Notes under the pieces: model-generated
What the model was told of the DNA's origin: nothing
Database searches by the model: none
What the model saw: only the letters and a program-made list of their open reading frames with translations
Origin: Aliihoeflea sp. 2WW
Lineage (GTDB): Bacteria; Pseudomonadota; Alphaproteobacteria; Rhizobiales; Rhizobiaceae
Assembly: GCF_000497755.1 (NCBI RefSeq)
Contig: NZ_AYOD01000011.1
Coordinates: 15,741-79,740 of the forward strand
Reading direction: 5' to 3'
DNA: 64,000 bases
Position numbers and translations under genes: made by a program
Part shown: positions 8,684-17,021 of the stretch, in pieces
Layout of the letters: each line of letters opens with the position of its first letter
Position numbering within the stretch: the first letter of the stretch is position 1

Positions 8684-9805
8684 TCAGTCGCTTCGCGCCG
8701 CGCATTTCGCGACGCCGAGCTCGTATTTCGAGTCCGCCTCGTATTTCGCGAGCGTCGCCGTGTAGTCGGCATAGAAAGCGTCCACGACTTCCGCCGCCAC
8801 GCCCCGCTCGAGGACGGTCGCTCGCCAGGCATCCTTGATCGTGTCGCCCACCTCGGCCTTCCACGCTTCGACCTCGGTATCCGGCGCGAGCGTGACGGTC
8901 GCCTTGGCGTCGAGCAGCTTGGTGCAGGCCTCATCTTCATAGGCCATGAGCGCCGCAGGCTCGCGCTCGAACATGTATTCTTCGGCGACCTCGGTCATGA
9001 TGTTCTGAAGATCCTCGGGAATCCCGTTCCAAAGCTCGAGACTGATGCCGACGCCGACCGAGGAATACATTCCGATGCCGGTGTAATAGAGGCTCGGTGC
9101 TACCTCATGCAGCTTGAAATACGGGATCGCATCGAAGACGAGGCTGCCGAAACCGTCGAGGGCTCCGCGCTGTATGGCCTCATATTGCTGGCCGGGATCG
9201 ATCGAGACCGGCTGGACGCCGATCGTCTGGAAGGCTCTCGCGACATAGCCGAGCACGCGAAGGCGCTTGCCGTCGAGATCCTTCAGCGCCGTCACCGGCT
9301 CGCGCACCCCGGATACTGCCGGCGTGACCGGCACCATGAACATGAGCTTGATGCCCGCCGCCTCCAATTCCTTGCGCATGCTCTCGTTGTTCTTCGACAG
9401 ATCGTAGAACGTCAGCATCATCGCATGGGGATCGTCGGTCACGAACGGAATGGAATCGACCGACCAGAGCGGCAGATCGGCGGGCCAATATCCGGGCGAC
9501 ATGTAGCCTCCGCCGACGCGACCGTCCCGCGTCGCCGGCAATGTCTCGAGCGCGCCCATCAGCGACCCGGCATAGAAGGTCTGGAACTTGACGCGATCTT
9601 CCGAGCGCTTGGCGACTTCGTCCGCCCACCACTGGATGGCCTCGACATGGGCCGGGCCGCGCGGCACGGGACTTGTCAGCCGGATGGTCACGCTCTCCTG
9701 CGAAACCGCAAGCGTGGGCATGCCGAGCAGGGTCGCGGCGGCGAGCGCCGAGGCTGCAAGGAAAAGGCGGGCAGTCGATCGGGAGTCATGAAATGCGGCC
9801 ATCAT
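8684..9805 (-). CDS. TRAP transporter substrate-binding protein (DctP family), second system
   Basis: A 373-residue periplasmic receptor. A Sec signal peptide ends near GMPTLAVSQE, and the mature protein begins SVTIRLTSPV. The canonical DctP element LKDLDGKRLRVLG is present in frame (compare the disrupted patch in the first system), followed by YEAIQRGALDGFGS. The start is the ATG pair at 9805/9802 with AGGGA upstream. The three TRAP genes follow a cupin gene on the same strand and are divergent from an IclR regulator, which probably controls them. Confidence 0.92.
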   Translation of the reverse strand: MMAAFHDSRSTARLFLAASALAAATLLGMPTLAVSQESVTIRLTSPVPRGPAHVEAIQWWADEVAKRSEDRVKFQTFYAGSLMGALETLPATRDGRVGGGYMSPGYWPADLPLWSVDSIPFVTDDPHAMMLTFYDLSKNNESMRKELEAAGIKLMFMVPVTPAVSGVREPVTALKDLDGKRLRVLGYVARAFQTIGVQPVSIDPGQQYEAIQRGALDGFGSLVFDAIPYFKLHEVAPSLYYTGIGMYSSVGVGISLELWNGIPEDLQNIMTEVAEEYMFEREPAALMAYEDEACTKLLDAKATVTLAPDTEVEAWKAEVGDTIKDAWRATVLERGVAAEVVDAFYADYTATLAKYEADSKYELGVAKCAARSD

Positions 9806-9872
9806 TCTGTTCCCTTGGTTGTTGAGCCCTTCGGGCTTTTTTCTGGATCGGGCAGCGCCCCGCTGCCAGAAT

Positions 9873-10331
9873 TCACGAACGCACAGTCTGCGAGATTTCG
9901 CCGGGAGGCAGCAGCCTGAATTCCTCCGACGCAAGCATCGCCGCCTCCGGGCCGGCGGGCGAATAGACGGCCAGGATTCTGACCGGCTCCCATCCAACGT
10001 TGAAGGTCGAATGGAAGGCACCCTTGGGTATGACGACGAGTTCGCCGGCGCCGATCAAGCGCGTGCGCGGCTTCCCCTCTTCATATTCGATCGTCATCTC
10101 CGCCTTGCCGGCGACCATGAATATCAGTTGCTCGGACGCTTCGTGCCGGTGCCGCGCATGGCCCTGCCCCGGCAGGAAATAGAGCGTCACGGCCGACATC
10201 GTCTCGCTCGTTCCGTTGTCCGGCGACGCGAGCAGTTTCAGCGTCGCCCATTCACACACGAGCGTTTCGACCTCCTCCGGATCGATGGCGACGGGTTCCT
10301 TTGCAATTTGCCTGAGTGCCTTGACCGTCAC
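9873..10331 (-). CDS. Cupin domain protein
   Basis: A 152-residue single-domain cupin. Motif 1 is visible as GHARHRHEASEQLIFMVAGKAE, with His and Glu metal ligands, and motif 2 as IPKGAFHSTFNVG. The start is taken at GTG 10331 because GGGGGAG lies directly upstream. The specific reaction is unknown; small cupins in such settings are often dioxygenases, isomerases or ligand sensors for the imported acid. It is the first gene of the cupin-TRAP unit and is divergent from the IclR regulator. The 67-base gap to the dctP start contains a short hairpin. Confidence 0.82.
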   Translation of the reverse strand: MTVKALRQIAKEPVAIDPEEVETLVCEWATLKLLASPDNGTSETMSAVTLYFLPGQGHARHRHEASEQLIFMVAGKAEMTIEYEEGKPRTRLIGAGELVVIPKGAFHSTFNVGWEPVRILAVYSPAGPEAAMLASEEFRLLPPGEISQTVRS

Positions 10332-10389
10332 CTGCTCCCCCAACCTCCACTGCCGACGAATTCGAAAGGCAGCTTGCCAAAGCCATATT

Positions 10390-10403
10390 TTCGGTATATC
10401 GAA
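10390..10403. promoter_or_regulatory. Candidate IclR operator dyad
   Basis: TTCGGTATATCGAA is an inverted repeat (TTCG-N6-CGAA) in the AT-rich stretch between the divergent cupin and iclR genes. IclR proteins usually bind such dyads overlapping divergent promoters. The assignment is inferred from position. Confidence 0.45.
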
Positions 10404-10431
10404 TAAGTATTCTTGTAGCAGAAAATTTGCG

Positions 10432-10458
10432 CCTTTGCAATCTGTGCTTACGCAAAGG
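10432..10458. promoter_or_regulatory. Inverted repeat overlapping the iclR ribosome-binding region
   Basis: Arms CCTTTGC (10432-10438) and GCAAAGG (10452-10458) are perfectly complementary with a 13-base spacer. The right arm contains the start of the AAAGGAAAGG ribosome-binding stretch of iclR. It could be an autoregulatory operator or an RNA hairpin that masks the site. Confidence 0.4.
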
Positions 10459-10472
10459 AAAGGATCGCGCCG

Positions 10473-11228
10473 ATGGCTGACAAAGACCCCATGAAGGGCG
10501 CCGCAAGGGTCCTCGACCTGATGGAAGCTTTCGGCGGCCGGTGCATCCCCATGTCGCTGACCGAGATCGCGCAGGAGATCGCGGTTCCGATCTCGAGTTG
10601 CCACTCACTCGTGAAGACGTTGCATCAGCGCGGGTACATCTATCGTCTCGACAGCCCGAAGCGCTTTTATCCGACACGGCGCCTGACCGAACTGGCCGAG
10701 CGCATCGCACGCGGCGATCAGCCGCTTCGCCGGATCGTGGCCGTCGCGGAGGAATTGAGCGCTGCGACCGGCGAGACGGCGATCATCGGCAAGCTCCAGG
10801 ACGACAGTGCACTTTATCTCGACGTGGTCGACGGTACGCACACTATCCGCTACGCCGCATCTCCCGGAGACCAGCGGCCGGCCCATACCAGCGCGATCGG
10901 CAAGGCTGTTCTGTCCTTGCTCGGGCGCAAGGAGTTCGAAGCGGCGCTTGACCGGATGACCCTCGTCGCCGTCACCCCCTCGACGATCACCGATCGCCCG
11001 AGCCTAGAGGCCGACATCGCGGAAGGCAGGGAGCGCGGCTATTTCCTGTCGCGCGGGGAAACGGTCGAAGATGTCATGGGCATTGCCGTGGCCGTGAAGT
11101 TCGGCGGAGAGGCCTACGCGATCGGGATCGCCGGTCCCCTCCTGCGCCTGGATGCGATGCGCGAGACCTACGTCCAGAGCCTCGACGACCTGCGTGACAA
11201 GCTCGCGGAAATCAACGCCACCATGTAG
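10473..11228 (+). CDS. IclR family transcriptional regulator
   Basis: A 251-residue regulator. The N-terminal winged helix-turn-helix (about residues 8-70) includes ARVLDLMEAF and LTEIAQEIAVPISSCHSLVKTL. The C-terminal IclR effector domain (about 85-250) includes GETAIIGKLQDD, RPAHTSAIGKAVLS, the ETVEDVMGIAVAV segment and a final YVQSLDDLRDKLAEI helix. It probably senses the compound carried by, or derived from, the divergent cupin-TRAP system. It ends in convergent orientation with the FAD dehydrogenase of the large operon. A strong AAGGAAAGG site precedes ATG 10473. Confidence 0.93.
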   Translation: MADKDPMKGAARVLDLMEAFGGRCIPMSLTEIAQEIAVPISSCHSLVKTLHQRGYIYRLDSPKRFYPTRRLTELAERIARGDQPLRRIVAVAEELSAATGETAIIGKLQDDSALYLDVVDGTHTIRYAASPGDQRPAHTSAIGKAVLSLLGRKEFEAALDRMTLVAVTPSTITDRPSLEADIAEGRERGYFLSRGETVEDVMGIAVAVKFGGEAYAIGIAGPLLRLDAMRETYVQSLDDLRDKLAEINATM

Positions 11229-11276
11229 GCGATCCTCCAACTCGAGCGGACGATTGCCGACACGCAGAGAGAGACC

Positions 11277-12668
11277 CTAGCGGCCGACGGAGTTGTGGCC
11301 AGCAATATAGCCGAGCGCGATGGCCGTGAGCAGGCCGTTGCCCGAAAGGTATCCCGACACATCGGGTCCCGAAACGCCGCATGCCGCTCCGCCGCCGGCG
11401 AAGAGGTTGGGAAACGCCCGGCCCGAGTTGGACAGGACATGCGCCTCGCCATCGACCATCAGCCCGCCCTGCGTATGAAAAAGCGCGCCGGTGACCTTCA
11501 CGGCATGAAGGGGCGCTTTGAGCGCCGGCGTTGCGGTGAAATCGCGACCGAATTCGTCCACGCCCTCCCCGGCCTGAAGCGCCGCCGTCGCGCGCAGCGT
11601 GTCGGAGAGCGCGCGCGGGTCGACGTCAATCTGCCGCGCAAGCTCGTCCAGGCTGTCAGCACGGCGGATCGCGCCGGCCTCCATCGCATCGCGATAGTCG
11701 GGAAAGGCCTGAGCAAATTCGTGGATTCGCTGGTCATACACGTTCCAGGCGAAGCGCGACGGCTGAGCGAGAACCTTGACCGCCTGCTCGGAATATCCCG
11801 CATGCTCGTTCGAGAACCGCTGTCCGGCAGCGTTCACCTGGATACCGCCTTCCATCATCAGCGCCCACGAAATCAGGATCTGGTGCGGATGGGCGAGCGA
11901 GCCGTGGCCCTGGTAGCCGGAAAGGTCGCGGATGTCCGCGCCCAGCGCCTGCCCCCACAGCACGGCATCGCCCTGGTTTCCGGCATGGCCGTAGTAGTGG
12001 GCGCCGTCGAGTTCGGGGATGTGCCGGGCGACGAGATCGGCATTGCCGCCATAGCCGTTGCAGGCGAGGATCAGCGACTTGCAGGCAAGGTGTTCTTCGC
12101 TGCCATCGGTGCGTGTAATCCGCACGCCGCGAATGCGTTCTTCGTCGGTGAACAATCCGGTGACATGCGCACCCGTCGCCACCATGACGCCGGCAGCCTC
12201 GGCCGCCGTCGCGAGCCTTTGAAGCAGCGCCGCGCCGGTCTTTTCAGGCACCGCGTGCATGCGATGGCAGGAATGGCCGGGATAGAGGAAATCGTCGAGC
12301 ACGATCCATTCGAGACCGTGGCTGTCAGCCAGCCATTCGAGCGCGGGGCCGATCGCCTCCGACACGCTCGCGACGAGGCCGGGATCGGCCCGGTTCTTCG
12401 TCTTCGCCTGAATGTCGGCGGCAAAGCGCGCGGGCGTGTCGTCCTCGGTGCCGATCGCGCGCTGGAAACGCGTCGCCGACGCGGGAATGAAGCCGGACGA
12501 CATCGACGTCGAGCCCGTCGGCTTAACGTCTCGTTCCAGCACCAGCACGTCCGCGCCCGCCTCGACCGCGCGCAGGGCGGCAACGAGCCCGCACGCGCCC
12601 GCGCCGATGATCGCGACGTCGACCTCGGCGTCGGCCTGCATCGCAGATGCGGGCAGGACGGCGCTCAT
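11277..12668 (-). CDS. FAD-dependent dehydrogenase (fumarate reductase/succinate dehydrogenase flavoprotein-like)
   Basis: A 463-residue FAD_binding_2 family flavoprotein. The dinucleotide motif VAIIGAGACGLVAALRAVEAGADVLVLER is near residues 18-46, the GSTSMSSGFIPAS substrate-domain entry at about 52-64, and the C-terminal FAD-contacting LFAGGGAACGVSG and GLLTAIALG. Relatives include fumarate reductase, urocanate reductase and 3-ketosteroid dehydrogenase-like enzymes, which add or remove a C=C next to a carbonyl. It is the last gene of the fourteen-kilobase operon and overlaps the isochorismatase-like gene by four bases. A desaturation or saturation step on the pathway substrate is inferred. 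The sequence does not fix the substrate. Confidence 0.88.
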   Translation of the reverse strand: MSAVLPASAMQADAEVDVAIIGAGACGLVAALRAVEAGADVLVLERDVKPTGSTSMSSGFIPASATRFQRAIGTEDDTPARFAADIQAKTKNRADPGLVASVSEAIGPALEWLADSHGLEWIVLDDFLYPGHSCHRMHAVPEKTGAALLQRLATAAEAAGVMVATGAHVTGLFTDEERIRGVRITRTDGSEEHLACKSLILACNGYGGNADLVARHIPELDGAHYYGHAGNQGDAVLWGQALGADIRDLSGYQGHGSLAHPHQILISWALMMEGGIQVNAAGQRFSNEHAGYSEQAVKVLAQPSRFAWNVYDQRIHEFAQAFPDYRDAMEAGAIRRADSLDELARQIDVDPRALSDTLRATAALQAGEGVDEFGRDFTATPALKAPLHAVKVTGALFHTQGGLMVDGEAHVLSNSGRAFPNLFAGGGAACGVSGPDVSGYLSGNGLLTAIALGYIAGHNSVGR

Positions 12669-13279
12669 GCGCCCTCGACCATCGCGATCGCCTCTGCGAC
12701 GGTGATCGCCTTCGTCACGGTCGACAGGTCACGGATCGCGTTGTCGTGCGTTTCTTGCGAGAATGCGCCGCAGCCATCGGACAGGACGAAGGTGCGGAAG
12801 TCGCGCACATGCGCGTCACGCACGGTGGAGGCGACGCCGCCATTGGTGACGATCCCGCAGACGAACAGCGTTTCGATGCCCGCCTTCTTCAGCACGAATT
12901 CCATGCGCGACTGAAAGAAGGCCGAATAGGCGACCTTCTCGACCACGAAATCGGCCGGCTGGAGCCTGTCGACGAGTTGATGTCCCCAGGCGCCCGGCTG
13001 AAAGTCGCCCTTCTTCAGGAACGGGCGCAATTCCTTCAGATGCGGCGAGATCATCGGCTCGCCGCCGCGCCCCGGCACCAGCGTGAACTGCGTGGAGAGG
13101 ATGAAGCCGCCCTTCGCGCGCAACGCATCGGCAAACGGCTTCAGTCGCGCGGGCAGTTCGGCGATCATTTCCGCCGACTGGCCGGCTCGGCCATAGGCGC
13201 CCTCGGGATCGAGAAAATCGTTCTGCAGATCGACGATCAGCAGCGCGGTCTTCGTGGCGTCGATCGGTCCCGCCGCCAT
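12665..13279 (-). CDS. Isochorismatase-fold hydrolase lacking the usual catalytic cysteine
   Basis: A 204-residue member of the isochorismatase/cysteine-hydrolase superfamily. Asp17 (IVDLQNDF) and Lys115 (VVEKVAYS) of the catalytic set are present. At the position that holds the nucleophilic Cys in amidohydrolases (TNxCVxST) this protein has Gly148 (TNGGVAST). True isochorismatases such as EntB also lack Cys there and cleave vinyl ethers, so a non-amidase reaction is possible. Cys141 is a few residues earlier and not in the catalytic place. The ATG shares one base with the hyuA stop (TAATG). Its role in the pathway is unknown. Confidence 0.85.
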   Translation of the reverse strand: MAAGPIDATKTALLIVDLQNDFLDPEGAYGRAGQSAEMIAELPARLKPFADALRAKGGFILSTQFTLVPGRGGEPMISPHLKELRPFLKKGDFQPGAWGHQLVDRLQPADFVVEKVAYSAFFQSRMEFVLKKAGIETLFVCGIVTNGGVASTVRDAHVRDFRTFVLSDGCGAFSQETHDNAIRDLSTVTKAITVAEAIAMVEGA

Positions 13280-15333
13280 TATGTTTGCGCCCGCGAAATG
13301 ACGACGTTACCGAAGCCGTCCACGACGCCCTCGAGGCCCGGGTCGACGAAGATCGTCGTGTCGGCCTGCTCCAGGATCGCAGGGCCGGCAATCTTGGCGC
13401 CGACCGGCAGAGCGAGCCGGTCATAGAGCGGCGTGTCGTGCCAGGCGCCTTCGGCATAGACCTTGCGGCTGCCGGTCCGGCACTGTTCTGCCGTTTTGTC
13501 GGTGACCGGCGCAAAGGCACCCATGTCGAAGGCAGGACGGCGCCCGACGACCGCGACGCGGTAGTTCATGACGCGCATCGGGATGCCGGCGAGCAGACGA
13601 CCGAAGGCCGATCGGTAAGCCGCCTCGAACGCATCGCGGATCGCATCGACCGTCAGATCGCCCGCGGGCATGGCGAGCGGGACGGAAACGGTGTGCGTCT
13701 GGCCGAGATAGAGCATGTCGAGTTCGAAGATGCGGTCGACGCGCTCGAAGGAGACGCCGGCTGCCTTCAAAAGTTCGGCGGTTTCGTCGCTGACCTTCTT
13801 CATCTCCGCGCCGAGCGATGCGGCGTCCAGCCCGTCGAGCAGGCGATTGACGGTCTGAACGCGGTCATGGCGCATATCCGCGACGACGCAGCCGAGCGCA
13901 GATGTGACACCCGGAAAGCGCGGTACGAGCGCTGACTTCAAGCCCACTTCCTTGATCAGTGCGCCGGTGTGCAGCGCCCCGCCGCCGCCGAACGGCATGG
14001 CGGCGAAGTCGGCGGGATCATGTCCGCGCTCGATCGAGACGAGCCGGATCGCGCCCGCCATCTTGGCATTGGCGATCTTGAGAATCGCCTCGGCCGCTTC
14101 CTCGACGGAGAGGCCGAGCGGGCCTGCGACATGGGTCTCGATCGCACGCCGTGCGGCATCCACGTCGAGCCGCGCCAGCTTGCCGCCGATCGGGCGGTCG
14201 GCATTGATGCGGCCGAGCACGACATTGGCGTCGGTGACCGTCGGGCGGTCGTTGCCGAGCCCGTAGCAGACGGGACCCGGATCGGAGCCCGCCGATTCCG
14301 GGCCGACCTGCAGGATGCCGCCATTGTCGATGCCGGCGATCGAACCGCCGCCGGCACCGATGGTAGAAATCTCGATCATCGGCGTGCGGACGACGAGGCC
14401 GAAATCGATCGCGGTCTGCGCGGCAAGCGCGCTCTCGCCGTCCGCGACCAGCGAAACGTCGAAGGACGTGCCGCCCATGTCGCAGGTGATCACGTTCGGA
14501 AAGCCTGCGGCTTTTGCAATCGCCTGAGCGGCCATGACACCCGCCGCCGGGCCCGACAATGCCGTGCGGACAGGAAAGCGCTTGGCGGTGTCGATCGCCA
14601 TCACGCCGCCATTCGACTGGACGATCAGGATGTCACCGGCAAAGCCACGCTCTTTCAGCGTCTTTTCCAGACGGTCGAGATAGGACGAGACGACCGGCTG
14701 GAGATAGGCATTGAGCGCCGCGGTCGACAGCCGCTCGAATTCGCGGATTTCCGGCACGATCTCGGTTGCCGCCGTCACATAGCCGTTCGGCCAGATTGCG
14801 CGCACGGCCTCGACGGCTTGCCGCTCATTGGCGTCGTTCGCATAGCCATTGACGAAGAAGACGCAGACCGCATCGCAGCCTGCCGCCTTCAGCATCTCGG
14901 CCTGCGCGCGAACCTCGTCGTCGTTGACGGCCTCGCGCACCGTGCCGTCGGCGAGCACGCGCTCGCTCACTTCGAGGCGATGCTCGCGGCTGATGACCGG
15001 CGTGTACTGCCCCCACAGGCCCCAGGTCGAAGGCCGGTCGCGCCGGCGCATCTCGAGCACGTCGCGAAAGCCGCGCGTGGTGATGATGCCGGTCTTCGCG
15101 CCCTTGCGCTCCAGAAGCGCGTTGGTGCCGACCGTGGTACCATGGACGACGGTCGCGATCTCGGAGAAATCGGCGACGATGCGGCCGATCCCTTCGGCGA
15201 AACCCTTCGACTGGTCGCCGCGCGTCGACGGGATCTTGGTCGTCTGGACGGTATGGTCGATCTGGTCGTAGACGAAGATGTCGGTAAAGGTCCCGCCGAC
15301 ATCGACGCCGATCACATAGCGTTTCTCGCTCAT
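13279..15333 (-). CDS. hyuA: Hydantoinase/oxoprolinase family subunit A
   Basis: A 684-residue protein of the HyuA (N-methylhydantoinase A / 5-oxoprolinase / acetone carboxylase beta) family with an actin-like ATPase fold. The phosphate-binding motif VDVGGTFTDIFVYD is at residues 10-23; CDMGGTSFDVSLV and GAGGGSIAGID follow in the central domain, and SDPGPVCYG is the family signature. These enzymes hydrolyse cyclic amides or carboxylate ketones using ATP, in complex with HyuB. It overlaps hyuB by four bases and the isochorismatase-like gene by one base. The cyclic amide substrate is inferred from family and context; a carboxylase activity is the alternative. Confidence 0.93.
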   Translation of the reverse strand: MSEKRYVIGVDVGGTFTDIFVYDQIDHTVQTTKIPSTRGDQSKGFAEGIGRIVADFSEIATVVHGTTVGTNALLERKGAKTGIITTRGFRDVLEMRRRDRPSTWGLWGQYTPVISREHRLEVSERVLADGTVREAVNDDEVRAQAEMLKAAGCDAVCVFFVNGYANDANERQAVEAVRAIWPNGYVTAATEIVPEIREFERLSTAALNAYLQPVVSSYLDRLEKTLKERGFAGDILIVQSNGGVMAIDTAKRFPVRTALSGPAAGVMAAQAIAKAAGFPNVITCDMGGTSFDVSLVADGESALAAQTAIDFGLVVRTPMIEISTIGAGGGSIAGIDNGGILQVGPESAGSDPGPVCYGLGNDRPTVTDANVVLGRINADRPIGGKLARLDVDAARRAIETHVAGPLGLSVEEAAEAILKIANAKMAGAIRLVSIERGHDPADFAAMPFGGGGALHTGALIKEVGLKSALVPRFPGVTSALGCVVADMRHDRVQTVNRLLDGLDAASLGAEMKKVSDETAELLKAAGVSFERVDRIFELDMLYLGQTHTVSVPLAMPAGDLTVDAIRDAFEAAYRSAFGRLLAGIPMRVMNYRVAVVGRRPAFDMGAFAPVTDKTAEQCRTGSRKVYAEGAWHDTPLYDRLALPVGAKIAGPAILEQADTTIFVDPGLEGVVDGFGNVVISRAQT

Positions 15334-17021
15334 GCCGCGGCATCCTTCTTCAAGCCATGGCCGTAGTCACGTTCGGCGGCATCGGCCGAGACATATCCAA
15401 GTGCGATGTCGCGCTCGATCCGGGCCGGGTCGCGCTCGGAAGCCGGGCCGTACCCTCCGCCGCCGGGCGTCTCCAGCCGTACCTTCTGGCCGCGCTTCAG
15501 TTTAATGCCGACCATCTTGGACGCCATGGGCGGGTGGTGGTCGCCGTCGGCCTGCCCATAGGAAAAGCTGTTCAGAACGGAATCGCCGCCACCCGCAACA
15601 CCCTTCGGCGCAAAGCGCCCGCGCTCGCCGAACAGGAAGACATCGGCGCTCTCTTCCAGAAGTTCGAGTTCGTAAACCGCGCCGAGACCACCGCGGCTCT
15701 TCCCCGCCCCGCCTGAATCCAGCCGCAGCGCCCATTGCGTGAACATCACCGGATAGGCGGCTTCGAGGATTTCGAGCGGCGGGATGGTCGCGGTCGAGAT
15801 CGGCGCGTTGCCGTGGTTCAGCCCATCGCCTTCCGGATGGCCGCCATGGCCGCCGCCGAAGAAGGAGAACATCACCCAGCGCTTTTTATCGGCGCCGCGA
15901 TAGCCGGCGAGCGACAACGCATTGATCGTGCCATAGGCGCAGCCGTTGGAGCGTTCCGGCGCGATCTTCGCGATCGCCTGGAAGACCACGTCGATGAGAC
16001 GCAGGATCGTCTCCGTGTAGCCGCCGACGGGCTTGGGTGCGACGACGGACAACAGACTGTCCTCGGGGATGACGAAATCGACGGGCTCCAGCACGCCGGC
16101 ATTGGCCGGCACGTCGCCGAAGACATGTTTCAGCGCGACGTAGCAGGCAGCGATCGTCGTTGCGCGCGAGATGTTGACCGGCCCGGCGCAGGCGAGCGAC
16201 GAGCGGGAGAAATCCATCACCATGCGGCCATTCTCGATGGTCAGATCGAGCGCGATCGTCAGCGGCTCGTCGACGATGCCGTCATTGTCGAGATAGTCCT
16301 CGGCCGACACCGAGCCCTGCGGCAGCTTGTCGATCTCGGCGCGCATCAGTTTTGCCGCGCGGGCCTTCAATTCGCCGAGCGCGCCCGACACCGTCTCGTC
16401 GCCATAGTCGGAGAGGAGTTCGGTCATCCGCTTGACGCCGAGGTCGAGCGCGTTGATCTGGCCGTTCAGATCGCCGAAGAGCGAGTTCGGCAGGCGGGAG
16501 TTGGACGACAGGATGTCGATCACGTCCTGACGCAATTCACCCCGATCGAAGAGCTTGACCGGCGGAATGAGCATGCCTTCCTGGAAGCTTTCGGTCGCGA
16601 CCGGATTGTAATTGCCCGGCACATTGCCCCCGACATCATGCCAGTGACCGACCGAAGCGAGGTAGCAGAAGACCTCGCCATTGCGGAACAGCGGACGCAC
16701 GAGACGGAAGTCCGACAAATGCGTACCGCCAGCATAGGGATCGTTGAATATCCACACGTCGCCGTCCTGCGGGCCGCCGCTCTTGGCCGCCTTCTCGATG
16801 ACGGCCTTCACCGCAAACGCCATGACGCCGACGAAGATCGGCAGGCCGGACTTGCCCTGCACCAGCGTGTCGCCGGTCTTCGCATCGTAGATGCCGTGCG
16901 AGGCGTCATGCGCCTCGGCGATGATCGGGTTGAACGCGGAGCGAAACAGGGTCGCGTCCATCTCGTCGGCGATCTGCTCCAACCGGCCCTTCAGGATTGC
17001 CAGGAGGACGGGATCAATCAT
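15330..17021 (-). CDS. hyuB: Hydantoinase/oxoprolinase family subunit B
   Basis: A 563-residue HyuB family protein, partner of HyuA. Visible family features are the N-terminal DATLFRSAFNPIIAEAHDASHGIYD, the FNDPYAGGTHLSDF segment near residue 95, the GGGHGGHPEGDG loop and the glycine-rich C-terminal ETPGGGGYG. The start is ATG 17021, with AGAGG nine bases before, giving an eight-base overlap with the upstream lyase gene. Together HyuAB would catalyse ATP-dependent opening of a lactam, imide or hydantoin ring in the cytoplasm. Confidence 0.93.
   Translation of the reverse strand: MIDPVLLAILKGRLEQIADEMDATLFRSAFNPIIAEAHDASHGIYDAKTGDTLVQGKSGLPIFVGVMAFAVKAVIEKAAKSGGPQDGDVWIFNDPYAGGTHLSDFRLVRPLFRNGEVFCYLASVGHWHDVGGNVPGNYNPVATESFQEGMLIPPVKLFDRGELRQDVIDILSSNSRLPNSLFGDLNGQINALDLGVKRMTELLSDYGDETVSGALGELKARAAKLMRAEIDKLPQGSVSAEDYLDNDGIVDEPLTIALDLTIENGRMVMDFSRSSLACAGPVNISRATTIAACYVALKHVFGDVPANAGVLEPVDFVIPEDSLLSVVAPKPVGGYTETILRLIDVVFQAIAKIAPERSNGCAYGTINALSLAGYRGADKKRWVMFSFFGGGHGGHPEGDGLNHGNAPISTATIPPLEILEAAYPVMFTQWALRLDSGGAGKSRGGLGAVYELELLEESADVFLFGERGRFAPKGVAGGGDSVLNSFSYGQADGDHHPPMASKMVGIKLKRGQKVRLETPGGGGYGPASERDPARIERDIALGYVSADAAERDYGHGLKKDAAA

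Noticed and set aside
9825-9842. AGCCC-TTC-GGGCT hairpin followed by a T-run, resembling an intrinsic terminator
   Set aside because: The T-run is on the plus strand, but the surrounding genes (cupin, dctP) are read on the minus strand and no plus-strand gene ends here. For minus-strand transcripts the run precedes the stem as A residues.
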